Source: Verrucomicrobiales bacterium (GTDB taxonomy: Bacteria > Verrucomicrobiota > Verrucomicrobiia > Limisphaerales > UBA1100). From it: a stretch of DNA of 6,492 bases. Both the position numbers and the translations under genes were made by a program. This document shows, one piece after another, positions 1 through 6,492 of the stretch (position 1 is its first letter; each line of letters starts with the position of its first letter). The notes beneath the pieces were generated by a model. The model was not told where the DNA came from and ran no database searches. It saw only the letters and a list, made by a program, of their open reading frames with translations. The DNA lies in NCBI GenBank assembly GCA_002719595.1, contig PBEJ01000003.1, positions 76,521 to 83,012 on the forward strand. Direction: 5' to 3'.

Positions 1-1656
1 ATCCTAAAAGGGCAGGGGGCCATTAAAGTTATCAAAGATAAAATTGTCTTTAGTGAGGAACAGTTTACTGAAGAAGGCAGCACTAAGGGCAATCAATTCA
101 CAAGACATGAAGCCCAAATGGCTCAAATCATTGTTTCAATAAAAGAAAATAATTCACCATCTAAATTTGAACTTATAAGTTTTACCGCTAAAGATCCTGT
201 AGCGGCCGCAAAAGCAGCTCAGGGTTTTAGCATGCCTAAATTTAAGATAACGAACTCAAAGGCTGTTCTTTTACCTGCCAACCCAAAAGCTCGCCGCAGT
301 TTTGTCTTTGATCCACATTACAAAGTAGAAGCCCTTGCTTTGCCTGACATAAATCTTTTCGCTACAGGCATGGATTGGGTCAGCCCAAAAGACCTTGCGA
401 TTTGCACTTACACCGGTGAGGTCTGGATTGTAGAAAACGCTACCGGGCCCATCCAAAAAATGAAATATCGGCGGTTTGCGAGAGGAATGAATGAACCAAT
501 GGGCCTTCTAGTTAGAGACGGTCATATTTATTTGGGTAATAAATCCGAAGTAACCCGCCTTCAAGATACAAACGATGATGGAGTAGCGGATCTTTTCGAA
601 CGCGTGTCAAGTGATTGGGATTACACCGGAAGTTACAATTCCTTTTCCTATGGCCCTGTACTCGATAGAGACGGAAATCTGATCATAGCTAACGCCGGAC
701 ATGCGGGCCATTGGGACGCCAAACATATGGGTTGGGCTCTAAAAATTAGTCCTGAAAGTGAAAAGGCAACCCCTTTTGCCAGCGGGCTCCGCGAACCTAA
801 TGGCATTATTGCATTTGGGCAGGAGAAAGATTTATTTGTCACTGATAATCAAGGCGCATGGATTGGCGCATGTAAATTAAACCACGTAAAAGATGGCGGC
901 TTTTATGGCCATCCCACCTCGAAGCCTGCGCCTAAAGAAGAATACATAGGAAGAGAATCGATGGACCCACCGGCTGTTTGGTTCCCTTATAAGTGGGTTC
1001 GCTCAGCAAGCGGAATGACTGAAATTATAGATGATAGGTTTGGCCCCTTTAAAGGACAGTTGCTTGTTAGCGACTTTCAGAATGCGGTCATAACGCGGGT
1101 CCAGCTAGAGAAGGTCGAGGGGCAATGGCAAGGCGCAGTATGGCCATTTCTAAAGGGATTCCAATCAGGCGTGAACAGAATAATCATGGGCAAAGATGGA
1201 AATCTATACGCAGGCGGAGGAAAAGTTAGAGCGTGGGCAGCAAACGCTCCAGCATTTCACAGTCTGGAAAGGGTAACCTTTACCGGCAAAACCCCCTTTG
1301 AGGTTCAATCCGTGAATGTCCTACCGGAAGGCTTTCGGATAAACTTCACTGCACCAGTTAATAAGGACACTGCCAAGGCTTTAGATGGTTTCGATGTGTG
1401 GCAATATAACTATAAGCTCCATAAGAAATATGGCTCTCCTGAGTTCAACCACGAAGGCAAGGCGGATAGTTTCACAGTAATTAAAGTCGATGCTTTAACT
1501 GTATCAACCGATAGGCTCTCGATCACGATCGGGTTAAATGGATGGAAAGCAGGTTATGTAACAGGCGTCAGGGCGCTGGATGTTCGATCGCAATCGGGAT
1601 CAAAGCTTTGGCATGATACATTTTATTATACACTAAATCGTATCCCAGAAAAATAA
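1..1656 (+). CDS. PVC-type DUF6797-like beta-propeller protein, 5'-truncated by window edge
   Basis: The frame is open from base 1 to the TAA at 1654-1656 (551 visible residues, numbered from base 1). The true start lies left of the window; the first ATG, at 118, has no ribosome site and in-frame coding precedes it. Residues about 115-420 show repeated propeller strands: TGMDW (122-126), a GEVWIV strand, an EPMGLLVRDG blade, and REPNGI followed by VTDNQGAWIG. A calcium-loop-like DxNxDGxxD sits at D189, N191, D193 and D197. Residues about 430-548 form the family's C-terminal beta domain, with the hallmark YNYKLHKKYGSPEF near 469-482 and a terminal YYTLNRIP. This pattern matches large PVC secreted proteins annotated as DUF6797 or membrane-bound dehydrogenase-like, related to sorbosone/glucose dehydrogenase propellers. 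In such proteins a signal peptide and often a c-type cytochrome or DUF1080 domain precede the propeller; none can be seen here. Residues 1-75 are unassigned. Substrate unknown; sugar oxidation or binding outside the cytoplasm is inference. Family confident, reaction not. Confidence 0.85.
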   Translation: MLKGQGAIKVIKDKIVFSEEQFTEEGSTKGNQFTRHEAQMAQIIVSIKENNSPSKFELISFTAKDPVAAAKAAQGFSMPKFKITNSKAVLLPANPKARRSFVFDPHYKVEALALPDINLFATGMDWVSPKDLAICTYTGEVWIVENATGPIQKMKYRRFARGMNEPMGLLVRDGHIYLGNKSEVTRLQDTNDDGVADLFERVSSDWDYTGSYNSFSYGPVLDRDGNLIIANAGHAGHWDAKHMGWALKISPESEKATPFASGLREPNGIIAFGQEKDLFVTDNQGAWIGACKLNHVKDGGFYGHPTSKPAPKEEYIGRESMDPPAVWFPYKWVRSASGMTEIIDDRFGPFKGQLLVSDFQNAVITRVQLEKVEGQWQGAVWPFLKGFQSGVNRIIMGKDGNLYAGGGKVRAWAANAPAFHSLERVTFTGKTPFEVQSVNVLPEGFRINFTAPVNKDTAKALDGFDVWQYNYKLHKKYGSPEFNHEGKADSFTVIKVDALTVSTDRLSITIGLNGWKAGYVTGVRALDVRSQSGSKLWHDTFYYTLNRIPEK

Positions 1657-1701
1657 ATCTACCCGTATCCCTAGCCTTGCACATCACACAAATATCCCTA
1701 G
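1641..1701. repeat. Direct repeat TATCCCTAG with a partial third copy
   Basis: The 9-mer TATCCCTAG occurs at 1666-1674 and again at 1693-1701, 27 bases apart. A related TATCCCAG lies at 1641-1648, 25 bases before the first, inside the last codons of the propeller gene. The two perfect copies sit in the 55-base gap before the DUF1549/1553 gene, and the second abuts the TATAAA box. The spacing of about 2.5 helical turns could suit a regulator binding site, but chance cannot be excluded. The repeat is visible directly; its function is inferred. Confidence 0.4.
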
Positions 1702-1711
1702 TATAAATACT
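1677..1711 (+). promoter_or_regulatory. Possible promoter with palindromic -10 region
   Basis: TATAAA at 1702-1707 matches the -10 consensus at five of six positions. A weak -35-like TTGCAC lies at 1677-1682, 19 bases upstream, which is longer than ideal. The -10 box is embedded in the inverted repeat AGTAT-AA-ATACT (1700-1711), which ends immediately before the GTG start at 1712. Transcription from this box would begin at about 1713-1716, at or just inside the start codon, so it would give a leaderless or nearly leaderless message. If this promoter is not real, the gene is simply read through from the propeller gene 55 bases upstream. No terminator hairpin is seen in the gap, which allows read-through. 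Confidence 0.25.
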
Positions 1712-3718
1712 GTGCGCGGCTTGCTCTACATTTGCCTAACATTTAGCGGGCTACTGATTTCAGCGGAAACCGACAAGCATTGGGCGTTCATAAAACCGGA
1801 AAGGCATTCATTGCCTAAAGTCGAGCAAACCGAATGGCCCCTGAACCCCATAGACCACTTTGTGCTTTCCAAGCTTGAAGAGGCAGGCATTGAACCTTCT
1901 CCTGAAGCAGGGCAAACAACTTTATTGCGTCGGGTCTATTTTGACTTAATCGGCTTACCGCCCACCCCGGGTGAAATAGATAAATTTTTAGACGACCAAG
2001 GTAAAAACGCATATTCCAAAATTGTAGATAAGCTCCTTTCTTCAAAACACTATGGCGAAAGATGGGGCCGCCATTGGCTTGACCTTGCGCGTTATGCTGA
2101 CAGTAATGGTTACAGCCACGATTCCCCGCGAACAATTTGGAAATACCGAGATTGGGTTATCGACGCCTACAATAAGAATCTTCCTTTTGACCAATTTATA
2201 ATAGAACAAATTGCCGGGGACATGCTTCCTGAAGCGACAATAGACCAACGTATTGCCACCGGTTTTCACCGTAACACTCAAATCAATACTGAAGGGGGCG
2301 TAGACAAGGAACAATTCCGAATCGACTCTATTTTTGACAGAGTAGCCACCACTGGAGAAGTGTTTTTTGGATTAACATTTGGCTGCGCCCAGTGCCATGA
2401 CCATAAATTTGACCCCATATCACAATCAGAATTTTTTCAATTGTTTGCATTTCTTAATCAGGCTGATGAGCCAAGAATTGAAGCACCTTCCGCAGGAGAA
2501 TTAGAATCAATTAAGCAATATAACTCAAAATTATCAAAACTTGAGATTCGCCTGAAGGAACTACCTGAAAATTCTTTGGCCAGAAAAAAATTAACCGGTG
2601 AAATAACCAAGCACAAAAAAACTCGTCCTAGGGTTACTACAACGCTTGTCATGGCCCAACGCAAGACGCCCAGAGCTTCTCACCGCTTTGTTAACGGTGA
2701 CTTTACCCGGCCCGCAGAACAAGTGAAACCGGGGACGCCTGCCATACTTCATAATCTCCCTGATAAAAAAAATTCTAACAGGCTTGATTTTGCATATTGG
2801 ATTGCCAGCAAGAATAACCCCCTCCTGGCAAGAGTTACGGTAAACCGAATTTGGCAACATTATTTCGGAATTGGAATAGTTGAAACTGAAAATGATTTTG
2901 GAACCCAATCCCTACCACCCAGTCACCCGAAACTTCTAGATTGGCTGGCAACTGAATTTATGCGGCTTGGATGGAATCAAAAGGCTATTCATAAACTTAT
3001 TGTTACTTCAGCCACCTATAGGCAATCGTCAAACAACCGTTCTGAACTTACTAGAGCCGACCCAGCTAATAAATTATTAGGCAAACAATCCCGCCTTAGA
3101 CTGGATGCGGAAATTCTACGTGATAACGCTTTGGCAGCAAGTGGGCTTTTGTCTGAAAAAATGGGCGGCCCCGGAGTCTACCCACCTCAACCTCAAGGCT
3201 GCATGAACCTAGGTCAATCGCGTCGGAAATGGACGGCTAGCTCAGGCGAGGACCGTTACCGACGAGCCGTATATACCTACCGCTGGCGTGCAACACCTCA
3301 CCCCGCACTTAATGTTTTTGACACCCCGGATGCTTTCGCCAGCTGCACACGAAGAATCAGGTCCAACACACCGCTGCAGGCACTGACTCTACTAAATGAC
3401 CCTGCATTTTTTGAAATATCCCAAGGATTTGCTGAACGCCTTATCCAAGAAGGCGGCAATACTGATGAGACAAGGATAAAGATGGGCTTTCGCCTTTGCC
3501 TCGCTCGCAAGCCATCTGCGCACGAAGTATCGATCCTTAAATCTTTTTTAAATAAACAAAGAACTCTTTACACCGATATAGACACGAAAACACTGACCCT
3601 GGTAGCTCAGCGTACCAATGGCCCTGTCGTTCCGGAAAGTGACCGCAACGAGCAGGCGGCATGGACCATGCTCGCAAGAGTCCTACTGAACCTAGATGAA
3701 ACCATCACGCGTGAATAA
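1712..3718 (+). CDS. Secreted DUF1549-DUF1553 (PSCyt2-PSD1) protein with CxxCH
   Basis: A 668-residue exported protein of the PVC-specific DUF1549/DUF1553 family. The GTG start at 1712 is chosen because it gives a compact Sec signal peptide (residues 1 to about 18, hydrophobic core LLYICLTFSGLLI, likely cut near SA-ET), and no in-frame ATG exists in the gap. DUF1549 spans about 42-250: HWAFIKP lead-in (23-29), NPIDHFVL (45-52), TLLRRVYFDLIGLPPTP, then YGERWGRHWLDLARYAD. It includes GCAQCHDHKFDPI with CAQCH at 225-229, a possible c-type heme site. A short charged linker (about 260-305) follows, then the junction motif around FVNGDFTRPAEQVKPG. DUF1553 spans about 355-620 (LLARVTVNRIWQHYFGIGIV). 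The N-terminal PSCyt1 cytochrome domain and the LamG-like insert found in many relatives are absent, explaining the modest length. The activity is not established; a redox or carbohydrate-processing role is inferred from context. It overlaps the DUF1501 gene by 23 bases, an arrangement typical of the pair. Confidence 0.92.
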   Translation: MRGLLYICLTFSGLLISAETDKHWAFIKPERHSLPKVEQTEWPLNPIDHFVLSKLEEAGIEPSPEAGQTTLLRRVYFDLIGLPPTPGEIDKFLDDQGKNAYSKIVDKLLSSKHYGERWGRHWLDLARYADSNGYSHDSPRTIWKYRDWVIDAYNKNLPFDQFIIEQIAGDMLPEATIDQRIATGFHRNTQINTEGGVDKEQFRIDSIFDRVATTGEVFFGLTFGCAQCHDHKFDPISQSEFFQLFAFLNQADEPRIEAPSAGELESIKQYNSKLSKLEIRLKELPENSLARKKLTGEITKHKKTRPRVTTTLVMAQRKTPRASHRFVNGDFTRPAEQVKPGTPAILHNLPDKKNSNRLDFAYWIASKNNPLLARVTVNRIWQHYFGIGIVETENDFGTQSLPPSHPKLLDWLATEFMRLGWNQKAIHKLIVTSATYRQSSNNRSELTRADPANKLLGKQSRLRLDAEILRDNALAASGLLSEKMGGPGVYPPQPQGCMNLGQSRRKWTASSGEDRYRRAVYTYRWRATPHPALNVFDTPDAFASCTRRIRSNTPLQALTLLNDPAFFEISQGFAERLIQEGGNTDETRIKMGFRLCLARKPSAHEVSILKSFLNKQRTLYTDIDTKTLTLVAQRTNGPVVPESDRNEQAAWTMLARVLLNLDETITRE

Positions 3719-5129
3719 CCTTCAGGAGACAACCCGACGTCATTTCTTTGGCCAATGCGGAATAGGGCTTGGCTCAATTGCGCTTGGCTCGCTCATGAAT
3801 AATAAAGCGTTTACAAGTCAGGGGTCCATAAAGCAATTCCACTTACCGCCTAAGGCAAAAAATGTCATATTTCTTTTTATGGCAGGAGGCCCATCACACT
3901 TAGACCTTTTCGACTGGAAACCTGAACTAGTGAAAAGGGATGGCCAAAATATCCCTGAATCATTCATTAAGGGAAAACGATTTGCCTTCATGAATAGCTC
4001 ATTCAAAAACCCCCAAAAACTCCAGGGAACTATCAGAAAATTTAAACAACACGGCCAAAGTGGCATGTGGGCTAGTGAATGTTTCCCGCACATAGGTTCG
4101 ATCGCCGACGAAATAACCTTGGTACGAACCTGTAAAACAGACTTGTTCAACCACGCCCCTGCAAAACTGTTTATGAATACCGGGTCCGGCATCTTCGGTA
4201 AACCTAGCATGGGCTCCTGGATTACCTATGGTATCGGAAGCGAATCCAGCAATCTACCTGGGTTTGTGGTTCTTCAATCAGGACCCAGAGGCCCAAGAGG
4301 AGGAGCGGTAAACTGGGCAAGTGGATTTTTACCAACTACACATCAAGGAGTTCCTTTGCGCGGCAGCGGAGATCCTATCCTTAATTTAGCTAATCCAGTA
4401 GGAGTCAGCACAAGGTCCCAGCGTGATTCTCTGGATACATTAAGAGAATTGAACCTCAAGCGCCTGATGGAAACTGGAGACGAAGAGATTCGCACGAGAA
4501 TCGCTAGCTATGAGATGTCCTATCAAATGCAATCGAGCGCTCCGGAATTAATGGATTTATCCCAGGAATCAGAATCTACTCTGGATTTATATGGAGCAAA
4601 AAAAGATCAATCCAGTTTTGCCAGAAACTGTCTTCTGGCCAGAAGACTGGTAGAACGCGGCACGCGTTTCGTCCAACTTTACCACACCAACTGGGACCAC
4701 CATGGAGGGCCCACTGAAACTCTCACCAAGCACCTTACGCAAGTCACAAAGCAAGTAGACCAACCTGCAGCCGCCCTTGTGAAAGACCTCAAGGCGAGAG
4801 GCTTACTGGATGACACCCTTGTTATTTGGGGAGGAGAATTCGGGCGCACCCCTATGAGCGAGAAACGCACAACGCTTGGCAGGAACCACCATATCGACGC
4901 ATTCAGCATGTGGTTCGCGGGGGCGGGGGTTAAACCAGGCAACGTAGTAGGCGAAACAGACGAGTTCGGGTTCGGCGCAGTAGACAGGGAATGTCACGTT
5001 CACGATTTACATGCCACCATACTTCACCTTCTGGGCATAGACCACGAAAAGCTTACATATAGATTTCAAGGCCGTGATTTCAGATTAACCGATGTTGCGG
5101 GCAGACTGATTAAACCTATGCTTACTTAA
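3696..5129 (+). CDS. Tat-signal DUF1501 protein (alkaline phosphatase/sulfatase-like fold)
   Basis: A 477-residue DUF1501 protein, the usual partner of DUF1549/1553 genes. The ATG at 3696 directly follows an in-frame TAG, so it is the most upstream start possible. A GTG at 3711 would also keep the whole signal. The N-terminus holds a twin-arginine motif, TRRHFF (13-18), then a hydrophobic stretch (about 21-34), implying export in folded form. Family motifs in order: NVIFLFMAGGPSHLDLFD (56-73); FARNCLLARRLVERGTRFVQ (308-327); WDHHGG (333-338); WGGEFGRTP (378-386); GRNHH (395-399) with MWFAGAGVKPG; then HVHDLHATILHLLGI (434-448) and RFQGRDFRLTDVAG near the end. The clustered Asp, His and Glu residues resemble the metal-binding core of the alkaline phosphatase superfamily, so a hydrolase is plausible. 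No substrate has been established for the family. Length and motifs look complete. Coupled translation with the upstream gene is likely from the 23-base overlap. Confidence 0.93.
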   Translation: MKPSRVNNLQETTRRHFFGQCGIGLGSIALGSLMNNKAFTSQGSIKQFHLPPKAKNVIFLFMAGGPSHLDLFDWKPELVKRDGQNIPESFIKGKRFAFMNSSFKNPQKLQGTIRKFKQHGQSGMWASECFPHIGSIADEITLVRTCKTDLFNHAPAKLFMNTGSGIFGKPSMGSWITYGIGSESSNLPGFVVLQSGPRGPRGGAVNWASGFLPTTHQGVPLRGSGDPILNLANPVGVSTRSQRDSLDTLRELNLKRLMETGDEEIRTRIASYEMSYQMQSSAPELMDLSQESESTLDLYGAKKDQSSFARNCLLARRLVERGTRFVQLYHTNWDHHGGPTETLTKHLTQVTKQVDQPAAALVKDLKARGLLDDTLVIWGGEFGRTPMSEKRTTLGRNHHIDAFSMWFAGAGVKPGNVVGETDEFGFGAVDRECHVHDLHATILHLLGIDHEKLTYRFQGRDFRLTDVAGRLIKPMLT

Positions 5130-6478
5130 TGAGCTGCCTGATTGAAAAGATCGAGGCTGAAGCTGCATCTCTTTTCCCGAAGCATTGCCATATTTTGGTT
5201 GCCGTATCAGGGGGGGTAGATTCCATGGTGTTACTTCACTGCCTAAAATTATTATCCAATTATGAGCAACATGAATGGAAAGTATCAGCTGCCCATTTTA
5301 ACCATATGCTTAGGGGAACAGAATCAGATAAAGACCAAGCGTTGGTATCTAAATATGCCGAAAAGTTAAACGTTAAAGCTGCCCAAGGTGAATGGAAACA
5401 TGATGCAAAATTAATCAAAAAACACGGAATAGAAATGGCAGCCCGAGAAGCGCGTTATAAATTTCTCGCTAAAACTTCTAGAAAGCTTAGGTGTAAATAT
5501 ATCGCAACAGCACATCACTCCGGTGACCAGGTGGAAACCTTTTTATGGCGTTTAGTGCGCGGGGCTGGAGGCAAAGGGCTTGGTGGGATCCAGCCATTAT
5601 CCTCGTTAACCATTGATAAAAACATTAACCTGACGCGGCCTCTTTTAAATTTCAGCAAAGAAGAACTCCTTCAATACGCACGCGACAATTCAATCCCATT
5701 CAGGAAAGACCACACAAATACAAACACAAAACACCTTCGCAACAAAATTCGAAAAAATCTAATACCTTATTTAAAGCGAAACTACAGAACGAATATTGAA
5801 ACTTCTATTTTGCAATCCCAAGATCTCGTTTTTACGGATGCAGATTACTCAAGTGAATCTGCCATACGCTGGCTAGAGGCAGGCACGCGCGATCCTTTTC
5901 TCAATCTTCATAAAGCAGTCAAGCGCTGGGTTGTCTGGCATCAGTTAATTCAATTCAATATCGAACCACAATACTCCTTGATTGAGGATTTAATCGGTTC
6001 TGTAGGCAAGTCTATCTGCGTTTGCGAAGGATCACATGCAACTCTCGAATCCAACGGCATATTACGGCTCAATAAATTTGACCAACTCAACTTTAATAAG
6101 CTGCAAACATTAATCCACTTGAAGAGTAGGTGGACAACCCACAACTTTGGAAAAACCCAAATCAAATGTAAGGTCACACCACAAAAGCTTAATATACCAA
6201 GTGAAGAGGTTTTCGATGCCCATTGCCTCGGGAAACATATCCTGTTGAGATATTGGCAACCAGGGGATCGCTTTCACCCAATCGGATGCAAACATAATGC
6301 AAAATTACAGGATTTATTCACTAATGCTAAAATAGGAGCCAGAGAAAAGCGTTCCTGCGTAGTGGCGTGCACTAGTGATGGTTCTCCTTTCTGGGTTCAA
6401 GGCCTTCGCATCGGTGAATTGGCAAAAACCACCAGCAAGACCACTAAATTCTTACATTGGAAATGGTGTAAAATCTAA
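5129..6478 (+). CDS. tilS: tRNA(Ile)-lysidine synthetase TilS
   Basis: A cytoplasmic enzyme that uses ATP to join lysine to the wobble cytidine (C34) of the CAU-anticodon isoleucine tRNA, changing its decoding from AUG to AUA. The 449-residue protein is a full-length three-domain form. The PP-loop ATPase domain (about 20-215) carries SGGVDS (27-32), HFNHMLRG (56-63), AHHSGDQVET (128-137), RGAGGKGLGG (144-153), RPLL (170-173) and RNKIR (204-208). A weakly conserved middle domain covers about 250-330. The TilS C-terminal domain (about 369-440) has RYWQPGDRFHPIG, KLQDLF and FWVQGLRIGE. Two usually acidic positions differ: G132 in the HxxDDQ motif and N199 in the DxSNxD motif. The ATG overlaps the preceding TAA by one base (TAATG), with no Shine-Dalgarno, so it is probably translated by reinitiation after the DUF1501 gene. 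AUA codons are used in neighbouring genes, including two in a row at 2198-2203, which this tRNA would read. Identity is secure. Confidence 0.96.
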   Translation: MSCLIEKIEAEAASLFPKHCHILVAVSGGVDSMVLLHCLKLLSNYEQHEWKVSAAHFNHMLRGTESDKDQALVSKYAEKLNVKAAQGEWKHDAKLIKKHGIEMAAREARYKFLAKTSRKLRCKYIATAHHSGDQVETFLWRLVRGAGGKGLGGIQPLSSLTIDKNINLTRPLLNFSKEELLQYARDNSIPFRKDHTNTNTKHLRNKIRKNLIPYLKRNYRTNIETSILQSQDLVFTDADYSSESAIRWLEAGTRDPFLNLHKAVKRWVVWHQLIQFNIEPQYSLIEDLIGSVGKSICVCEGSHATLESNGILRLNKFDQLNFNKLQTLIHLKSRWTTHNFGKTQIKCKVTPQKLNIPSEEVFDAHCLGKHILLRYWQPGDRFHPIGCKHNAKLQDLFTNAKIGAREKRSCVVACTSDGSPFWVQGLRIGELAKTTSKTTKFLHWKWCKI

Positions 6479-6492
6479 TATATTGATGAAAT

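Noticed and set aside
118..1656. Propeller gene starting at ATG 118
   Set aside because: The frame is open to base 1 with protein-like sequence and no ribosome site before 118, so this is an internal methionine of a truncated gene.
1657..1711. Terminator between the propeller and DUF1549/1553 genes
   Set aside because: There is no GC-rich stem with a T tract. The only inverted repeat (1700-1711) is short, AT-rich and better explained as promoter sequence.
2384..2398. CAQCH as evidence of a full cytochrome c domain
   Set aside because: The motif is embedded in DUF1549 sequence (GCAQCHDHKFDPI) rather than in a cytochrome fold. It is kept as a possible heme site only.
1815..2908. Minus-strand reading frames of 68-106 codons inside the DUF1549/1553 gene
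   Set aside because: They lie wholly antisense to a confidently assigned gene, overlap one another, and show no recognisable domain.
3818..4210. 130-codon minus-strand frame within the DUF1501 gene
   Set aside because: It is antisense to conserved DUF1501 coding sequence. Its translation has no family motif, so it is a shadow.
5950..6295. Two minus-strand frames in the 3' half of tilS
   Set aside because: They are antisense to the TilS middle and C-terminal domains, low in complexity and without motifs.
6479..6492. Possible next gene starting at ATG 6486
   Set aside because: Only seven bases remain, with no ribosome site and no protein sequence to judge. No terminator hairpin is visible either.

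Overview
The window reads as a single plus-strand gene cluster from a member of the PVC superphylum (Planctomycetota/Verrucomicrobiota/Lentisphaerota), most likely a Verrucomicrobiota lineage of moderate GC content (mid-40s percent by eye). This assignment rests on protein families. DUF1549/DUF1553 and DUF1501 proteins, and the large beta-propeller proteins seen here, are hugely expanded in that group and rare elsewhere. The species cannot be named from this sequence.

Layout: (1) bases 1-1656 are the 3'-terminal part of a large secreted beta-propeller protein of the PVC DUF6797/'membrane-bound dehydrogenase' type, whose reading frame is open to the left edge. (2) A 55-base intergenic gap carries a 9-bp direct repeat (a partial third copy lies in the end of gene 1) and a small palindrome containing a TATAAA box directly before the next start. 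(3) 1712-3718 encodes a Sec-exported DUF1549-DUF1553 protein with one CxxCH motif. (4) 3696-5129 encodes a Tat-signal DUF1501 protein with an alkaline-phosphatase/sulfatase-like fold, overlapping the previous gene by 23 bases. (5) 5129-6478 encodes TilS, tRNA(Ile)-lysidine synthetase, whose ATG shares one base with the preceding stop codon (TAATG). The last 14 bases are too short to interpret.

The first three proteins look like one extracytoplasmic module: a propeller, a DUF1549/1553 protein and a DUF1501 protein, all probably exported. Such sets are usually linked to oxidation or breakdown of complex carbohydrates, but the biochemistry of DUF1549, DUF1553 and DUF1501 is not firmly established, so their joint role is inference. 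The fourth gene is a housekeeping tRNA-modification enzyme that appears to be translationally coupled to this accessory module. The four genes are packed tightly on one strand, and none of the three visible starts has a clear Shine-Dalgarno sequence. No RNA gene, insertion sequence, CRISPR array or convincing terminator is visible.
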